Shown: positions 7,647-17,638, counted from the first letter of the stretch. The stretch: DNA of 64,000 nucleotides from Hyphomicrobium zavarzinii ATCC 27496 (GCF_000383415.1 NZ_KB911256.1:310001-374000); one strand, 5' to 3'. Translations and numbers: made by a program. Notes: generated by a model from the sequence alone, not told the origin.

Positions 7647-8299
7647 TCAGTACGGATCTTCCCATCAGCCTGTCCCGCCTTCACTTTCCGGTCACCGCCT
7701 TGGGGCCAGGCCGCCGGGTTGGCATCTGGTTTCAGGGCTGTTCAATCCGATGTCCCGGCTGCATCTCTGCAGACACCTGGGCGGCGATAAAGCCGTCATC
7801 GACGGTGGGCGGCGTTCTGGCGGCGATCAGACCGTGGCTTGCCACGGCAGATGGTATCACGATCTCGGGCGGCGAGCCCTTTGATCAGGCCGGGGCGCTC
7901 GAAGTTCTGCTGCGGGGCCTGAGGGCCGAGAGTGCGGGAGATATTCTCGTGTTCTCTGGCTATCCGCTGGAGGCACTCCACGCGCACCTGTCGCGCATGC
8001 GTGGCCTGATCGACGCCATTGTCAGCGATCCCTTCGAGCGAACGGCGACGCAGTCCCTTCGCCTGCGCGGCAGCGACAATCAGAGATTGACGTTCCTGAC
8101 TTCACTCGGCCGCCACCGCTTTGCCGCTTACCAGACATCGCGCGACAACAGCGATCGCCATCTCGACGTTGCTTTCGACGAAGCCGGCACCGTCTGGTTC
8201 GCCGGCATTCCGGATCGTGATGACTTCGCGCGCCTCAACGCATGGCTCACCACCCAAGGGCATTGCGTGGCGACTTCGGAGGACAAGAGTTGTCGGTGA
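7643..8299 (+). CDS. Radical-SAM activase-like (NrdG/PflA-type) 4Fe-4S protein
   Basis: 218 residues. The CxxxCxxC cluster motif is complete (QGCSIRCPGC, Cys 33, 37 and 40), followed by ISGGEPFDQ (76-79, the SAM-binding GGEP motif). The size and N-terminal GRRVGIWFQGC layout match short glycyl-radical-activase-like proteins, but no ribonucleotide reductase or formate-lyase-like partner is encoded nearby. Its start overlaps the unfoldase stop, and its own stop overlaps the next ATG (TGATG). This radical enzyme therefore acts with the unfoldase and the helicase protein; modifying a protein or nucleic acid, or acting as an iron-sulfur sensor, are possibilities I cannot separate. Confidence 0.85.
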   Translation: MISTDLPISLSRLHFPVTALGPGRRVGIWFQGCSIRCPGCISADTWAAIKPSSTVGGVLAAIRPWLATADGITISGGEPFDQAGALEVLLRGLRAESAGDILVFSGYPLEALHAHLSRMRGLIDAIVSDPFERTATQSLRLRGSDNQRLTFLTSLGRHRFAAYQTSRDNSDRHLDVAFDEAGTVWFAGIPDRDDFARLNAWLTTQGHCVATSEDKSCR

Positions 8300-11200
8300 T
8301 GCCCAGCAGTCATATGCGATGGTGCCCGAGCTGTGAGAGCGAACGCGATCTCGGCGAGGTCTTCTGCGAGGGATGCCTCGAAAAGGGCTTTGAGCCCTGG
8401 CCAATCTCACAGGAACCCATTCGGCCGAGCGGTTGGCGCCCCGCTACCACGCCGAGCGACCCGTCGGAACCTGCGCAGTATGTCTGTCCAAACGGACATC
8501 CGATCACGGCGGGGGATCTGATCTGCCCCGAGTGCCATGTCGACATTCCGGCACTTGGCGACACCATCGAACGTGGTGGTTTCAGCGAGCCCGATCCGCC
8601 GCCCTATGAACCGCCGCCGGAAATCGAAACTCCCGACACCATCGACGGCTGGCGCTTGGATCGTCGACTGAGCACGCCAGGACGGGTGCGCGAGCGTTTT
8701 GTCGCCACGCGGTGCGATGATGACCGATCGGCCGTACTGACATTGTACGCTCATGGCCACGAGCCAGATCCGTCCGTCTATGCCCTGCTGCAGCGATTGC
8801 CGCGTGATCACGTGCCGGAGCTGCTTGCCACCGGCCGTTGGAACGATCGCGTCTACGACATCTGCGAGCACATTGAAGGCGGATCGCTCGCCGACCGTTC
8901 CTACTCGGGGGCCGATCTGGCGTCCGTCCGCCATCTTGCCTTGGAGATTGGAAGTGCACTCAGGACCTTTGCCGAGTTCGGATTGCGACATCGGGATCTG
9001 AGACCGGGTAACATTCACGTCCGGGCCAGTGAGCCGCTCGACCTGGTGATCACCGGCTTCGGATCGGCACGGCTTTCTGAGTTCGATCTCGACATCGTCG
9101 CTCCACTCGAAACGACACCGTATACGGCGCCGGAAGCTGTCGTCGGCGCCGTCGCGCCGGCGTCGGATTGGTGGAGCTTGGGCATGATTCTGCTCGAGCA
9201 GGTCACGGAAGGCCGTTGTTTCGACGGTATCAATCCCCGTGTCTTTCTGGTCCACGCTCTTGCGACCGGTGTCGCGGTACCCGGCGACCTCCCGCCTGAG
9301 CTCCAGACAGTGCTACGCGGCCTTCTGGTGCGCGACCGGACCAAACGCTGGGGCTGGCCGCAGCTCAAGGCCTGGCTCGAAGGCGAGGCCGTCGACGTCC
9401 CGGCAGACGCGGCGGTCAGCCCGGAGACGGGCGCTGGTCCGGAGATCCGTCTCGGCAACAAAGCTTACAGGAGCCCGACGCGCTTCGCGCTCGAGGCTGC
9501 CGACGCACCCAACTGGGATGAGGCGCGCGATCTCCTCCTCCGCGGCGAGATCGCGACGTGGGCGGCGGAGATCGGCCTGCCGGATAGTGCTGTCTCGATG
9601 CTGCGGCAGATCACGCGCCACGATGGGCTGCACGATGACTTCCGGCTGTCGATCGCACTGAAGCTGCTCAATGAGAACATGCCGCTGGCCTGCCGAGGCG
9701 ACATCATCAATCCGGCATGGCTGCTCGAACATAGCGAGTTGGGCTACGCGTTGATAGCGGGGCCGGCGCCGGACATTCTGGCCGGCATGGGTGCGGAGCC
9801 CTGGCTGTCGCGCCTCAAGATGCGTGCCGGCGCTGTGCGCGAGAAAGCGAGGCACCTCGAGATCAATCTGGAAGAAGCAACGCTGCGGGCCTATCTTCTG
9901 GCGACCTCGCGCGCGCGGCTTGCCGCGGAATGGGACATACGACGCCGGCTCTTTCCGGATACGGAGCACGCTGGCATCGCGAGCCTGATGGAACGGCGCC
10001 AGTCGGCCGAAGGGGATTTCATCATCCTTCTTGCCGCCGATCCCGGCTATTTTCGCAGCCGCGATGAGGTCATCGGCGAAGCGGAGCAGCTGGCGCAGCG
10101 GGCCGGCATTGCCCTGTTCGATCGCGCGGCAGCCGCGCGTCATCTCGATCTCTCCCGCCGTGATCTGATCGCCGAAGTCCGGCGTCGGACCGGCGATCTT
10201 GCGCGTTGCGGGATTGCGCGCGCCGATGAGTGGGTGGAACAGCTCCGTCTGGAGCGGCGACTGCCAATCGGGCGCGCGCTGGTGTTACTGGCCATTCCGG
10301 CGGAGCAATGGCGCGAGCCGCCCAAGCATGAGTACTACCAGCGCATTCTCGATTATTTCGAGAAGAAGGTGACGATCTCGCTGACGCGCGGCCCGCTGGT
10401 ACGCATGATTATCGGCAAGACGACGCCGCGCATTGACGTCTGTGAGTTGGGGAGCGCGCGGCGGCGCCCGGACGACATGGTTGCACATGTGCTGCGACGC
10501 TCGGATCAGTCTTTCGAGATTGATCCAGCTGTGTTCGCGACACCGGAGAGCTCTCCGGAAAGCCGGCTGCGCCATCTCGTGCAGGGCGCAGCCCTCTACA
10601 AGCGCGACACAGGCATCGATGGCCTCTATCTGGGGTTTCCCTTCCTCATCGCCCGCGACGGCAGGGTGGCCGTCAAGCCGCGCATCGCGCCGATCCTGCT
10701 CTGGCCGATACGTGTCGACGCGGCGGTGGGTGTGCGCGGCAATGTTTCGGTTGCGTTCGACCGTGACCGGGAGGATGTCCGCATCAATCCGGCGCTGGAG
10801 GGGATCGTCGGGGTCGATGAGATCGGCCGGTGGCGAGATGTGATCGAGGAGCTGCTCGGCCGCTCGGCGCTGAGTCCCGGCGATGTCATGGATGCTTTCA
10901 GCGCCTTGGCAACGTGCGCCGGGCAGGAGCTTGCCAGGTTGCCGGGGCGTGACGTTCAGGTGCCACCGGGGGCACGGCAGGCTGTTCCGTCCGCTGTCAT
11001 CTTCCATCTCTCATATATCGGGCAGGCGATCGTCGATGATCTGCGGCGGCTAAAGGCCAGGGCGCCGGATACCACAGCTCTGGCCGCGCTTCTTCGTATC
11101 GTGAGCCTGGAAGCCGACGGTCCGTCACCGCCGTCGCCGCGCGAGATCGATCGCTTCTTCAGCGCGGCAAGCGATCCGTCGCAAGAGGCGGCGGTGTTCG

Positions 11201-14200
11201 CGGCGCGCAATGCGCCGGGGCTTCTGCTCGAAGGACCGCCGGGGACCGGCAAGAGCCAGACCATCGTCAATATCATCGCCGATGCCATCGGCCGGAAGCG
11301 GAGCGTGCTCGTCGTCTGCCAGAAGCATGCGGCAATCGACGTCGTGCGAAAGCGCCTGGAGAAGGAAGGACTGCAGGACCGCTGCATCATGGTCACGGAC
11401 ATCAACAAGGATCGGCAGCCCGTGCTGCAGATGATCCGTGACCAGGCCATCAATCTGCGGCGGAACCCCGGTTCGGCAGACGCAGCCGTGCGCCGGAAAC
11501 GGCAGCAGCTTGCCCATCTGATTGAGGAACTCGAAGGTCAGCTCGACCGCCGCCATGAGGCCCTGCATCAGGCCGACGACGAAACCGGCTTGAGCTACAG
11601 GACGCTCCTGGGCGAACTGATCGAGCTGGAGGCGGACGGGCCGGCGCCGATCGACGTGCCGAGATTGCGCGGCCTGCTTGAGACATTGCCAGCGGCGCAG
11701 AGGGCGGCGATTGAGGAGTCCTGCGCCTCGCTGGCGCGCTATTGGCTGCCTGCGCGCTTTGAGGGAAATCCTCTTCATGCCCTCAAGGCCTTCCACGCCG
11801 ATCCAGCCACGCTTCGGGCCTTCCTGACGGATTTCGAGCTTTTTGCCGCGGCGGAAGCGCAGCGCCAAGGGCTGATCTCGCAAGGTACTGCAGCCTTTGA
11901 GGTCGCGGATGCCGAGGCAACACGCGTGTGGGTGTCGGAGGCATCCGAAATGAGTGCTCTGTTTAGAGCGGAGCAACGTGGCAATGTCGCCTTATGGATC
12001 TCGCTGTTCGCACCCGGCGCCGGTGCCCGGGCCGGCAAGAGCGAGGGTGGAAAACAGCTCGAGGAGCTCGACGCGCTGATCGCCTGTCTGGAGACGCTGG
12101 ACTCGTCCTTACCATCCAGCGAGATGGCAAGCATTCTCCTCACCCTCGATGACGACACGCTTCGCGCGCTGGCGGGCGCGTGCGACCGTGCTTCCGGGCC
12201 GGCCTCTTTAATTGGCCTCCTCAATCCGTTCAGATTTCTTGCTTTACGGCACCTGAGGCGCTTCCTGCGCGAGTGCGCGCCCGGGATCGTCGGCGACGTG
12301 CCCGCGTTGGTCGGGGCGGTACGGTTTGAGCGCGAGCTGCGGACACTCAAGCAGCGTCTCGCCGTAGTGCTGGTGCAGTTGCGGATCAACGATCTGACGC
12401 TCGCCTCCATGCCATGGGCGGGCGTCACCCGGCTTGCCATGCACTTGCGTCAGTCGCTTGGCGACGTCGAGAAGCTGGCGCAGCTCCTCGAACGCGGGCC
12501 GCGGATCGATCTGGCCCTGCAACACGCCGAAGCCGGCACCTTGCCGGCATTCCTCGAGGAGGTGGCGGCAGCGGTCAGACGATGCGACACGCGCGCGGCA
12601 AGCGCGGCCGCGCTGGCCGCCCTGGACAACTGGTTCGAGGACCCGTGGTTGTCGGCCTGCCGATCGGCGATCACGACCGGCCAGTCGAACATGTCGTCGC
12701 TGTCAACGATCGCAGGCGCCCTGCCGACGCTGGAGGCCTTCCAGCAGTTTCGTCGGCGTGCCATGGGTCTCGACGAGGCGACATTGAAGGTGTTCGCGCA
12801 TCTGCGCGATGTCGAGACCCAGATGAGCGCCCTGCCGACGCATGAGTTGAGCGCCATGGTCCGGCGCATCATAGCACGTGAGGCCCGTCTCGCCATCAAG
12901 GCGTCGCTAGAGGCGCGCGAACCGGCACTGCTCCTCGATCAGACCGAGATGGAGGGCAAAGCCCGGGCGCTTGGCGATGCCGACGTGGAGATGCGTCGGC
13001 TCAATGGCCGGCTCTTGGCCGACGGTATCGAGGCATCTCAGGTGCAGGGGACGCAACAGACGTGGACGAGCATTACGCGACTACGCGCCGCGCGCGGCGT
13101 GCCGCGCTCCAGCATTCGCGATCTTATCGAGAGCGGTCGCGATGTTGGGCTTTTTGAATTGCGCCCGGTATGGCTTGCCAACCCGGATGTCGCCAGTCGC
13201 ATCCTGCCTCTCACGCCGGGCCTGTTCGATGTCGTCGTCTATGACGAGGCTTCGCAGATGCCGATCGAGTATGCCTTGCCAACACTGTTCCGTGCGAGGC
13301 TTGCCGTCGTTAGTGGAGACGAGAAGCAGATGCCGCCGACGTCGTTCTTTGCGGGGCGCATCGAAGATGACGAGGACGCGGAAATCGACGATAGCGAGCC
13401 CGATGGGCTCAGCGACAGTGCAAGAGACGCTCTCGAGGAAACCTGGAATCGGCGCGAGATCAAGGACTGCCCAGATCTTCTCAACCTGGCCCGCGTGTCG
13501 CTGCCCTCACGGGGGCTTGAGGTCCACTACCGCTCGGCCTACCGCGAGCTGATCGCATTCTCCAATGCCGCTTTCTACGGCAATCGCCTCAACGTTCCCG
13601 TTCAGCATCCCGAAGCCGTCGTACGGCGTGAGCGGCCCATCGAGGTCATTCAGCTCAACGGCATCTATACGCAACAGACCAATCCGACCGAGGCTGATCG
13701 CGTTGTCGAGCTGCTGGAAGGCTATTGGAGCCAGCCACCTGAGCGACGGCCCTCCATCGGTGTCGTCACATTCAACCGCAAACAGGCCGATTTGATCGAA
13801 GACCGGCTCGAGGCCAGAGCGGAGCAGAACGCGGCCTTCCGGGAAGCCTATATCGCCGAGCAGCAGCGCACGCTGGAGCACGAGGATATCGGTTTTTTCG
13901 TCAAGAATGTCGAGAACGTGCAGGGTGATGAGCGCGATCTGATCATCTTCTCGACGACCTTCGGTCGCAACGAGCGCGGTGTGTTCCGCCGCAACTTTGG
14001 TGTTCTCGGACAACAGGGCGGACGGCGCCGCCTGAACGTTGCCGTCACGCGTGCCAAGAAGAAGATCATCGTCGCCACGTCCATCCCGATCGGCGAGGTC
14101 TCCGACATGCTCTCGACGCATCGTCCGCCGATGACGGAGCGCGACTACCTGCAAGGGTATCTGGAGTTCGGACGGTCCATTACGGCGCAGGATCTCGACG

Positions 14201-14541
14201 CTGGACGCGCCTTGTGCCGGCGCATGGTGACGGAAGGCTCGCGGGGTGAACGACGCAGACATGATGTGACCGATGGGTTCGTGCGATCCGTCGAACGTTT
14301 CGTCAGTGGGTTGGGGTATGAGGCCACGCTGGGCGGGGAGAGGGATGCCTTCGCTGTCGACCTCGCCATTGTCGACCCGCGCACCGGCCTGTTTGGCGTC
14401 GGCGTCGAGTGTGACGCGCCGCGCGATGCCATTCTGGCGCGCGCCCGAGCCCGCGAGTTGTGGCGGCCGAAGATTCTCGCTGGCACGGTGCGGCAGCTGC
14501 ATCGGGTTTCATGCGCCGACTGGTATGAGCGGCGGACCTAG
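8299..14541 (+). CDS. Giant zinc-ribbon / pseudokinase / SF1 helicase / Vsr-like nuclease fusion
   Basis: 2,080 residues from the ATG at 8299, which overlaps the upstream stop (TGATG). Order: zinc ribbon CPSCESERDLGEVFCEGC (about 10-27); second ribbon CPNGHPITAGDLICPECH (about 63-80); a protein-kinase fold at about 113-370 with HRDLRPGNI, APEAVV and SDWWSLG but with the DFG aspartate replaced (ITGFGSA) and no convincing beta-3 lysine; a helical region; SF1 helicase motif I GPPGTGKSQT near 979 and motif Ia; an insertion of about 600 residues; motif II VVYDEASQM near 1648, SGDEKQMPP, motifs IV-VI (VENVQGDERDLI, RRRLNVAVTRAKKK); and a C-terminal nuclease-like domain (FAVDLAIVD, GVGVECD, CADWYER) resembling the Vsr-like MTES_1575 family. 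Related helicase-nuclease fusions occur in defence loci; this combination is not one I can name. Confidence 0.85.
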   Translation: MPSSHMRWCPSCESERDLGEVFCEGCLEKGFEPWPISQEPIRPSGWRPATTPSDPSEPAQYVCPNGHPITAGDLICPECHVDIPALGDTIERGGFSEPDPPPYEPPPEIETPDTIDGWRLDRRLSTPGRVRERFVATRCDDDRSAVLTLYAHGHEPDPSVYALLQRLPRDHVPELLATGRWNDRVYDICEHIEGGSLADRSYSGADLASVRHLALEIGSALRTFAEFGLRHRDLRPGNIHVRASEPLDLVITGFGSARLSEFDLDIVAPLETTPYTAPEAVVGAVAPASDWWSLGMILLEQVTEGRCFDGINPRVFLVHALATGVAVPGDLPPELQTVLRGLLVRDRTKRWGWPQLKAWLEGEAVDVPADAAVSPETGAGPEIRLGNKAYRSPTRFALEAADAPNWDEARDLLLRGEIATWAAEIGLPDSAVSMLRQITRHDGLHDDFRLSIALKLLNENMPLACRGDIINPAWLLEHSELGYALIAGPAPDILAGMGAEPWLSRLKMRAGAVREKARHLEINLEEATLRAYLLATSRARLAAEWDIRRRLFPDTEHAGIASLMERRQSAEGDFIILLAADPGYFRSRDEVIGEAEQLAQRAGIALFDRAAAARHLDLSRRDLIAEVRRRTGDLARCGIARADEWVEQLRLERRLPIGRALVLLAIPAEQWREPPKHEYYQRILDYFEKKVTISLTRGPLVRMIIGKTTPRIDVCELGSARRRPDDMVAHVLRRSDQSFEIDPAVFATPESSPESRLRHLVQGAALYKRDTGIDGLYLGFPFLIARDGRVAVKPRIAPILLWPIRVDAAVGVRGNVSVAFDRDREDVRINPALEGIVGVDEIGRWRDVIEELLGRSALSPGDVMDAFSALATCAGQELARLPGRDVQVPPGARQAVPSAVIFHLSYIGQAIVDDLRRLKARAPDTTALAALLRIVSLEADGPSPPSPREIDRFFSAASDPSQEAAVFAARNAPGLLLEGPPGTGKSQTIVNIIADAIGRKRSVLVVCQKHAAIDVVRKRLEKEGLQDRCIMVTDINKDRQPVLQMIRDQAINLRRNPGSADAAVRRKRQQLAHLIEELEGQLDRRHEALHQADDETGLSYRTLLGELIELEADGPAPIDVPRLRGLLETLPAAQRAAIEESCASLARYWLPARFEGNPLHALKAFHADPATLRAFLTDFELFAAAEAQRQGLISQGTAAFEVADAEATRVWVSEASEMSALFRAEQRGNVALWISLFAPGAGARAGKSEGGKQLEELDALIACLETLDSSLPSSEMASILLTLDDDTLRALAGACDRASGPASLIGLLNPFRFLALRHLRRFLRECAPGIVGDVPALVGAVRFERELRTLKQRLAVVLVQLRINDLTLASMPWAGVTRLAMHLRQSLGDVEKLAQLLERGPRIDLALQHAEAGTLPAFLEEVAAAVRRCDTRAASAAALAALDNWFEDPWLSACRSAITTGQSNMSSLSTIAGALPTLEAFQQFRRRAMGLDEATLKVFAHLRDVETQMSALPTHELSAMVRRIIAREARLAIKASLEAREPALLLDQTEMEGKARALGDADVEMRRLNGRLLADGIEASQVQGTQQTWTSITRLRAARGVPRSSIRDLIESGRDVGLFELRPVWLANPDVASRILPLTPGLFDVVVYDEASQMPIEYALPTLFRARLAVVSGDEKQMPPTSFFAGRIEDDEDAEIDDSEPDGLSDSARDALEETWNRREIKDCPDLLNLARVSLPSRGLEVHYRSAYRELIAFSNAAFYGNRLNVPVQHPEAVVRRERPIEVIQLNGIYTQQTNPTEADRVVELLEGYWSQPPERRPSIGVVTFNRKQADLIEDRLEARAEQNAAFREAYIAEQQRTLEHEDIGFFVKNVENVQGDERDLIIFSTTFGRNERGVFRRNFGVLGQQGGRRRLNVAVTRAKKKIIVATSIPIGEVSDMLSTHRPPMTERDYLQGYLEFGRSITAQDLDAGRALCRRMVTEGSRGERRRHDVTDGFVRSVERFVSGLGYEATLGGERDAFAVDLAIVDPRTGLFGVGVECDAPRDAILARARARELWRPKILAGTVRQLHRVSCADWYERRT

Positions 14542-14603
14542 GAGCAAGAGCGCCTCCGTCTGGCCATCGAGGCCGCGCTCTCAGCCCCCTCAGGGAGAAC
14601 AGC

Positions 14604-15980
14604 ATGAGTGGTCCCAAGGTCGTGCGGATCGTGACGCGCGAAGAAATCATCGCCATCTGCGAGCAGCATCTCGCCCGTCTTGACGCGGCCATTGCCCACT
14701 GGACGCGATCGGGGCAGCGCAACAGCACGATCACCGAGGCCGAAATCGCTGAAGTGCACCAACGTCGTGACCAGTTGCGCGCGCTTCTGGCTGAGGATGC
14801 CTTCGTCGAGCTTCAGAAGGCGGTACCAGAGGAGATCGCATTTCTCGATGCGGACACGCAGTCTCGGCTTGCGCGCGCGGTTGAGCGTGCTGCTGCCGAA
14901 CGCACGCGGCACCGCCGCCGCGCCGGCGCGGCCCGGACGGTGCTGGCTGAGCTCAGAGCCAGTGGCAAGCCAGTGCCGAGCGAGCTCTCGACTTCACTCG
15001 AGGCGATCGTATCCGGTACGACAGGCGATCAGGACGAGGAAGGTGCGTTCGCCAAGGCCTTTGCCCTGCTTAGCGGCAACGGCCCTGCAAACGCCGTCCC
15101 TGGGCAGACACGTGACATTGCGATCCGGCTCGGCGCAGGCGAACGCCCAAGGAGCCTTGCCGAATGGCGCACCACCATTATTGACAATGAGCCTGATGAC
15201 CGACTGGTCCGCGTCGATGGCCTGATTGTCGAGCTACAGCTCATCGATGAAGACGCGGGTGCAGCGTTCGTACAGCGCTTGGCTCAAATCAACGCCGAAT
15301 CCGCTGCGGCGCGCGCGAGTCTGCTCGTCGACAGCCTCATTGCGGATTTGGCCGAGGCGACGCGCAAGGCACGGGAACGGCGCGACTTGCACGCAAAGCT
15401 GCGCGCGCAGCTGGCCGAGATCCAACGCTTCTCGTCGGCACCTGCTCGAGCCCTAGCCTCGGATATCGAAGCGGCTCTCGCGGCATCCGACACCAGCGGA
15501 GTCGATAGCCTGCTCGCAGCGGCGGCTGCCCAGGTGAAGGCAGAGATCAACCGCATCGCTGCAGAGGCGCGCCGCCAGACGATCCTTCAAGGATTGTCGA
15601 GCCTCGGGTATGAAGTTCGCGAAGGGATGGCCACGGCCTTTGCGAAGGGAGAAGCGGTCGTGATGCAGCACGCCACGACGCCTGGCTTCGGTCTCGAGGT
15701 CAGCGGTCCGCCTGAAGCCCAGCGGCTCCAGATGCGTGTCGTGGCATTCGGGTCGCCTGGAGCTCCTCGCGACAGTTCGCGCGATCGCGATATCGAGCTG
15801 CAGTGGTGCGGTGACTTCGACAAGCTACAGGACATGCTCGGCTGCGTCGGCGGAGAACTCGCTATTGAGCGCTCTGTTGCTGCAGGTGCTCAGCCCCTGA
15901 AAGTCATTGCAGGCCAAGAGCACCTCACGACTGATCAAACGATAGCTCAGCCTCGCTTGCGTACACGGGAAGGTCCTTAG
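14604..15980 (+). CDS. Alpha-helical protein of the unfoldase-helicase operon, function unknown
   Basis: 458 residues; ATG 62 bases after the helicase stop with GGGAG upstream. It begins MSGPKVVRIVTREEII and is dominated by charged, Ala-rich helices likely to form coiled coils (about 10-130 and 220-330). A compact C-terminal portion (about 335-430) carries LGYEVREGMATAFAKGEAVV and a run of predicted strands (GFGLEVSG, LQMRVVAFGS, DIELQWCGDF). No catalytic motif is recognisable. Same strand and short spacing place it in the same transcript as the preceding three genes; a structural or substrate-handling role is an inference from that context. Confidence 0.75.
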   Translation: MSGPKVVRIVTREEIIAICEQHLARLDAAIAHWTRSGQRNSTITEAEIAEVHQRRDQLRALLAEDAFVELQKAVPEEIAFLDADTQSRLARAVERAAAERTRHRRRAGAARTVLAELRASGKPVPSELSTSLEAIVSGTTGDQDEEGAFAKAFALLSGNGPANAVPGQTRDIAIRLGAGERPRSLAEWRTTIIDNEPDDRLVRVDGLIVELQLIDEDAGAAFVQRLAQINAESAAARASLLVDSLIADLAEATRKARERRDLHAKLRAQLAEIQRFSSAPARALASDIEAALAASDTSGVDSLLAAAAAQVKAEINRIAAEARRQTILQGLSSLGYEVREGMATAFAKGEAVVMQHATTPGFGLEVSGPPEAQRLQMRVVAFGSPGAPRDSSRDRDIELQWCGDFDKLQDMLGCVGGELAIERSVAAGAQPLKVIAGQEHLTTDQTIAQPRLRTREGP

Positions 15981-16160
15981 AGACCGTAGCAAAGCACCGC
16001 GCATTCTCGCATTCGTGTATGGGTACATTCCACGTCGCAAGAGCTGATCGGTTGTTGAGTTTTTCAGTGCACCATCGTCGCTAGTGCACGAGAAGCGGAC
16101 GTGAACGGCGCGCAGGTCGCTAGATGACACGCTGACGGGAGCATGACCGCTTTCTCGGTG

Positions 16161-16184
16161 CAGCGGTCTTCGCAAGGACCGCTG
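16161..16184. terminator. Hairpin between the operon end and the convergent integrase
   Basis: Eight-base perfect stem CAGCGGTC / GACCGCTG with an 8-base loop between two converging genes. It has no strong T-run on either side, so it could be a weak bidirectional terminator. Confidence 0.4.
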
Positions 16185-16203
16185 TGGTTTCCTGATTGCG
16201 CGT

Positions 16204-17544
16204 CTACGGCGACTTCGAGAGTTTGTCCATGTCTGCCAACAGCTCCGCAAGCTTGCCCTTGAGGGTCTCGAAAGTATCTGCAGCTTTCTGCTGTTCCACG
16301 TCCGTCTCACCCGGCAACTTTCCGGATGCCATTGCCTTAGCCAGGGCCGTTCCGGTGATTTCGGCGAGATGGCTCACTGGGTCATTAGATAGATGAGCGT
16401 ACCTCGCCGTCGTGATCGGGGTGTTATGGCCCAGTAGTTTTCCGATCACGGGAAGTGTGCCGCCGCTCATAACAGCGAAACTTGCAAATGAGTGGCGCAG
16501 GTCGTGGATCCGCACATCGGGGATACCGGCGGCTCGGCGGACCTTGTCCCACGCAGGCTGCAATGCCTTGAGATGCTCTCCCTCCAGATGCCCAATGATG
16601 ACCCACGGGCAATTGGCGATTCGAGGGATGGAGTTCAGAACCTCAATCGCCTGCTGATTGAGTACGATCGGCTTCTGGCCCGTCTTGCTATCGGGCAAGA
16701 GAAGGAGGCGCCGCTCGAAATCGACGTACGACCACTGCAGCGTCAACATTTCTCCTAGCCGAGCGCCCGTAAAGATGAGCAAGCGGATGCAGGCCATTGC
16801 GGATGGCATGATCGCACCGCTGGTCTCGAAGTCGACCAGGACCTGCCCGACACGCAAGAGCTCTTCGGTGGAAAGAAAGCGCTCAAGATTCTTCTCCTTG
16901 TAGCGAATGACCTTTCGCACGGGATTGCTGTTCTCAGGCCTCCATCCCCACACCTCGGCGAGATTGAACATCTTCGACAGCTGGCCAAGCGTTCTGTTGG
17001 CAGCGCCTGGGCCACCTCTGACATCGAGTCCACCTGTGCCGCCTTCGCGCCGACGCTTCGTGCGTTTCGATGTAATGCCGTCGCGGATCTTGCGTTTGAA
17101 TTCTTCGATGTCGGTGCGCGTGATCTCTGCAACTGTACGGCCGCCGAGAAGAGGAATGATGTGGTTGCGGTTATTGCGCTCGTAGCCAAGCACGGTTGCC
17201 GGCTTGTTGTGCTGGCGCGAGTGCTCCTCGAGAAAGCGCTCGCACAGTTCTTCAATCGTCGGCTGATTGCGTTTCGCCTCGCGCACCGCAACGATATTCA
17301 CACCGGAGTGAATCTGCCCCCACAAGCGCTGTGCTTCTTTGCGAGCCGTCTCAACCGTCCACGGTGCGCCATGCCGACCAATGGTGATCCATCTCTGACG
17401 ACCGTTGATGCGTGCCTTCAACATGTAGACCGGGTGCCGCAGCTGGCGCCGAACGGCGAAGCCCTTTACGGTCGTATCGAAAAGGGTTTCGCCCGGTTGA
17501 AGAGCGTCGACCAAGCGCTTCGAAAGAAGAACAGCGGCAGTCAC
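16204..17544 (-). CDS. int: Tyrosine-type site-specific integrase
   Basis: 446 residues from a GTG at 17544 that has GGAG eight to nine bases upstream; a longer version from a TTG at 17577 adds 11 residues without a ribosome site. The N-terminus is an arm-binding DUF4102-like domain (TLFDTTVKGFAVRRQ), then a SAM-like core-binding domain and a catalytic domain. The catalytic set is complete: Arg in TGARLGEML, Lys in DSKTGQKPI, HxxR in IHDLRHSFAS, His in LLGHNTP and the nucleophile Tyr in TTARYAHLS. It lies about 150 bases from a 3' fragment of tRNA-Leu, the expected attachment site. The gene appears intact, so it may still be able to excise or mobilise the island. Confidence 0.93.
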   Translation of the reverse strand: MTAAVLLSKRLVDALQPGETLFDTTVKGFAVRRQLRHPVYMLKARINGRQRWITIGRHGAPWTVETARKEAQRLWGQIHSGVNIVAVREAKRNQPTIEELCERFLEEHSRQHNKPATVLGYERNNRNHIIPLLGGRTVAEITRTDIEEFKRKIRDGITSKRTKRRREGGTGGLDVRGGPGAANRTLGQLSKMFNLAEVWGWRPENSNPVRKVIRYKEKNLERFLSTEELLRVGQVLVDFETSGAIMPSAMACIRLLIFTGARLGEMLTLQWSYVDFERRLLLLPDSKTGQKPIVLNQQAIEVLNSIPRIANCPWVIIGHLEGEHLKALQPAWDKVRRAAGIPDVRIHDLRHSFASFAVMSGGTLPVIGKLLGHNTPITTARYAHLSNDPVSHLAEITGTALAKAMASGKLPGETDVEQQKAADTFETLKGKLAELLADMDKLSKSP

Positions 17545-17638
17545 AAGCGGTCTCCATCGATCAAAATTAGCGACCAATTAGCGACCACTTTGGAGCGAAA
17601 CAGGGCGAAATCAAGATGTATACTGAGTAATAGGCCTC

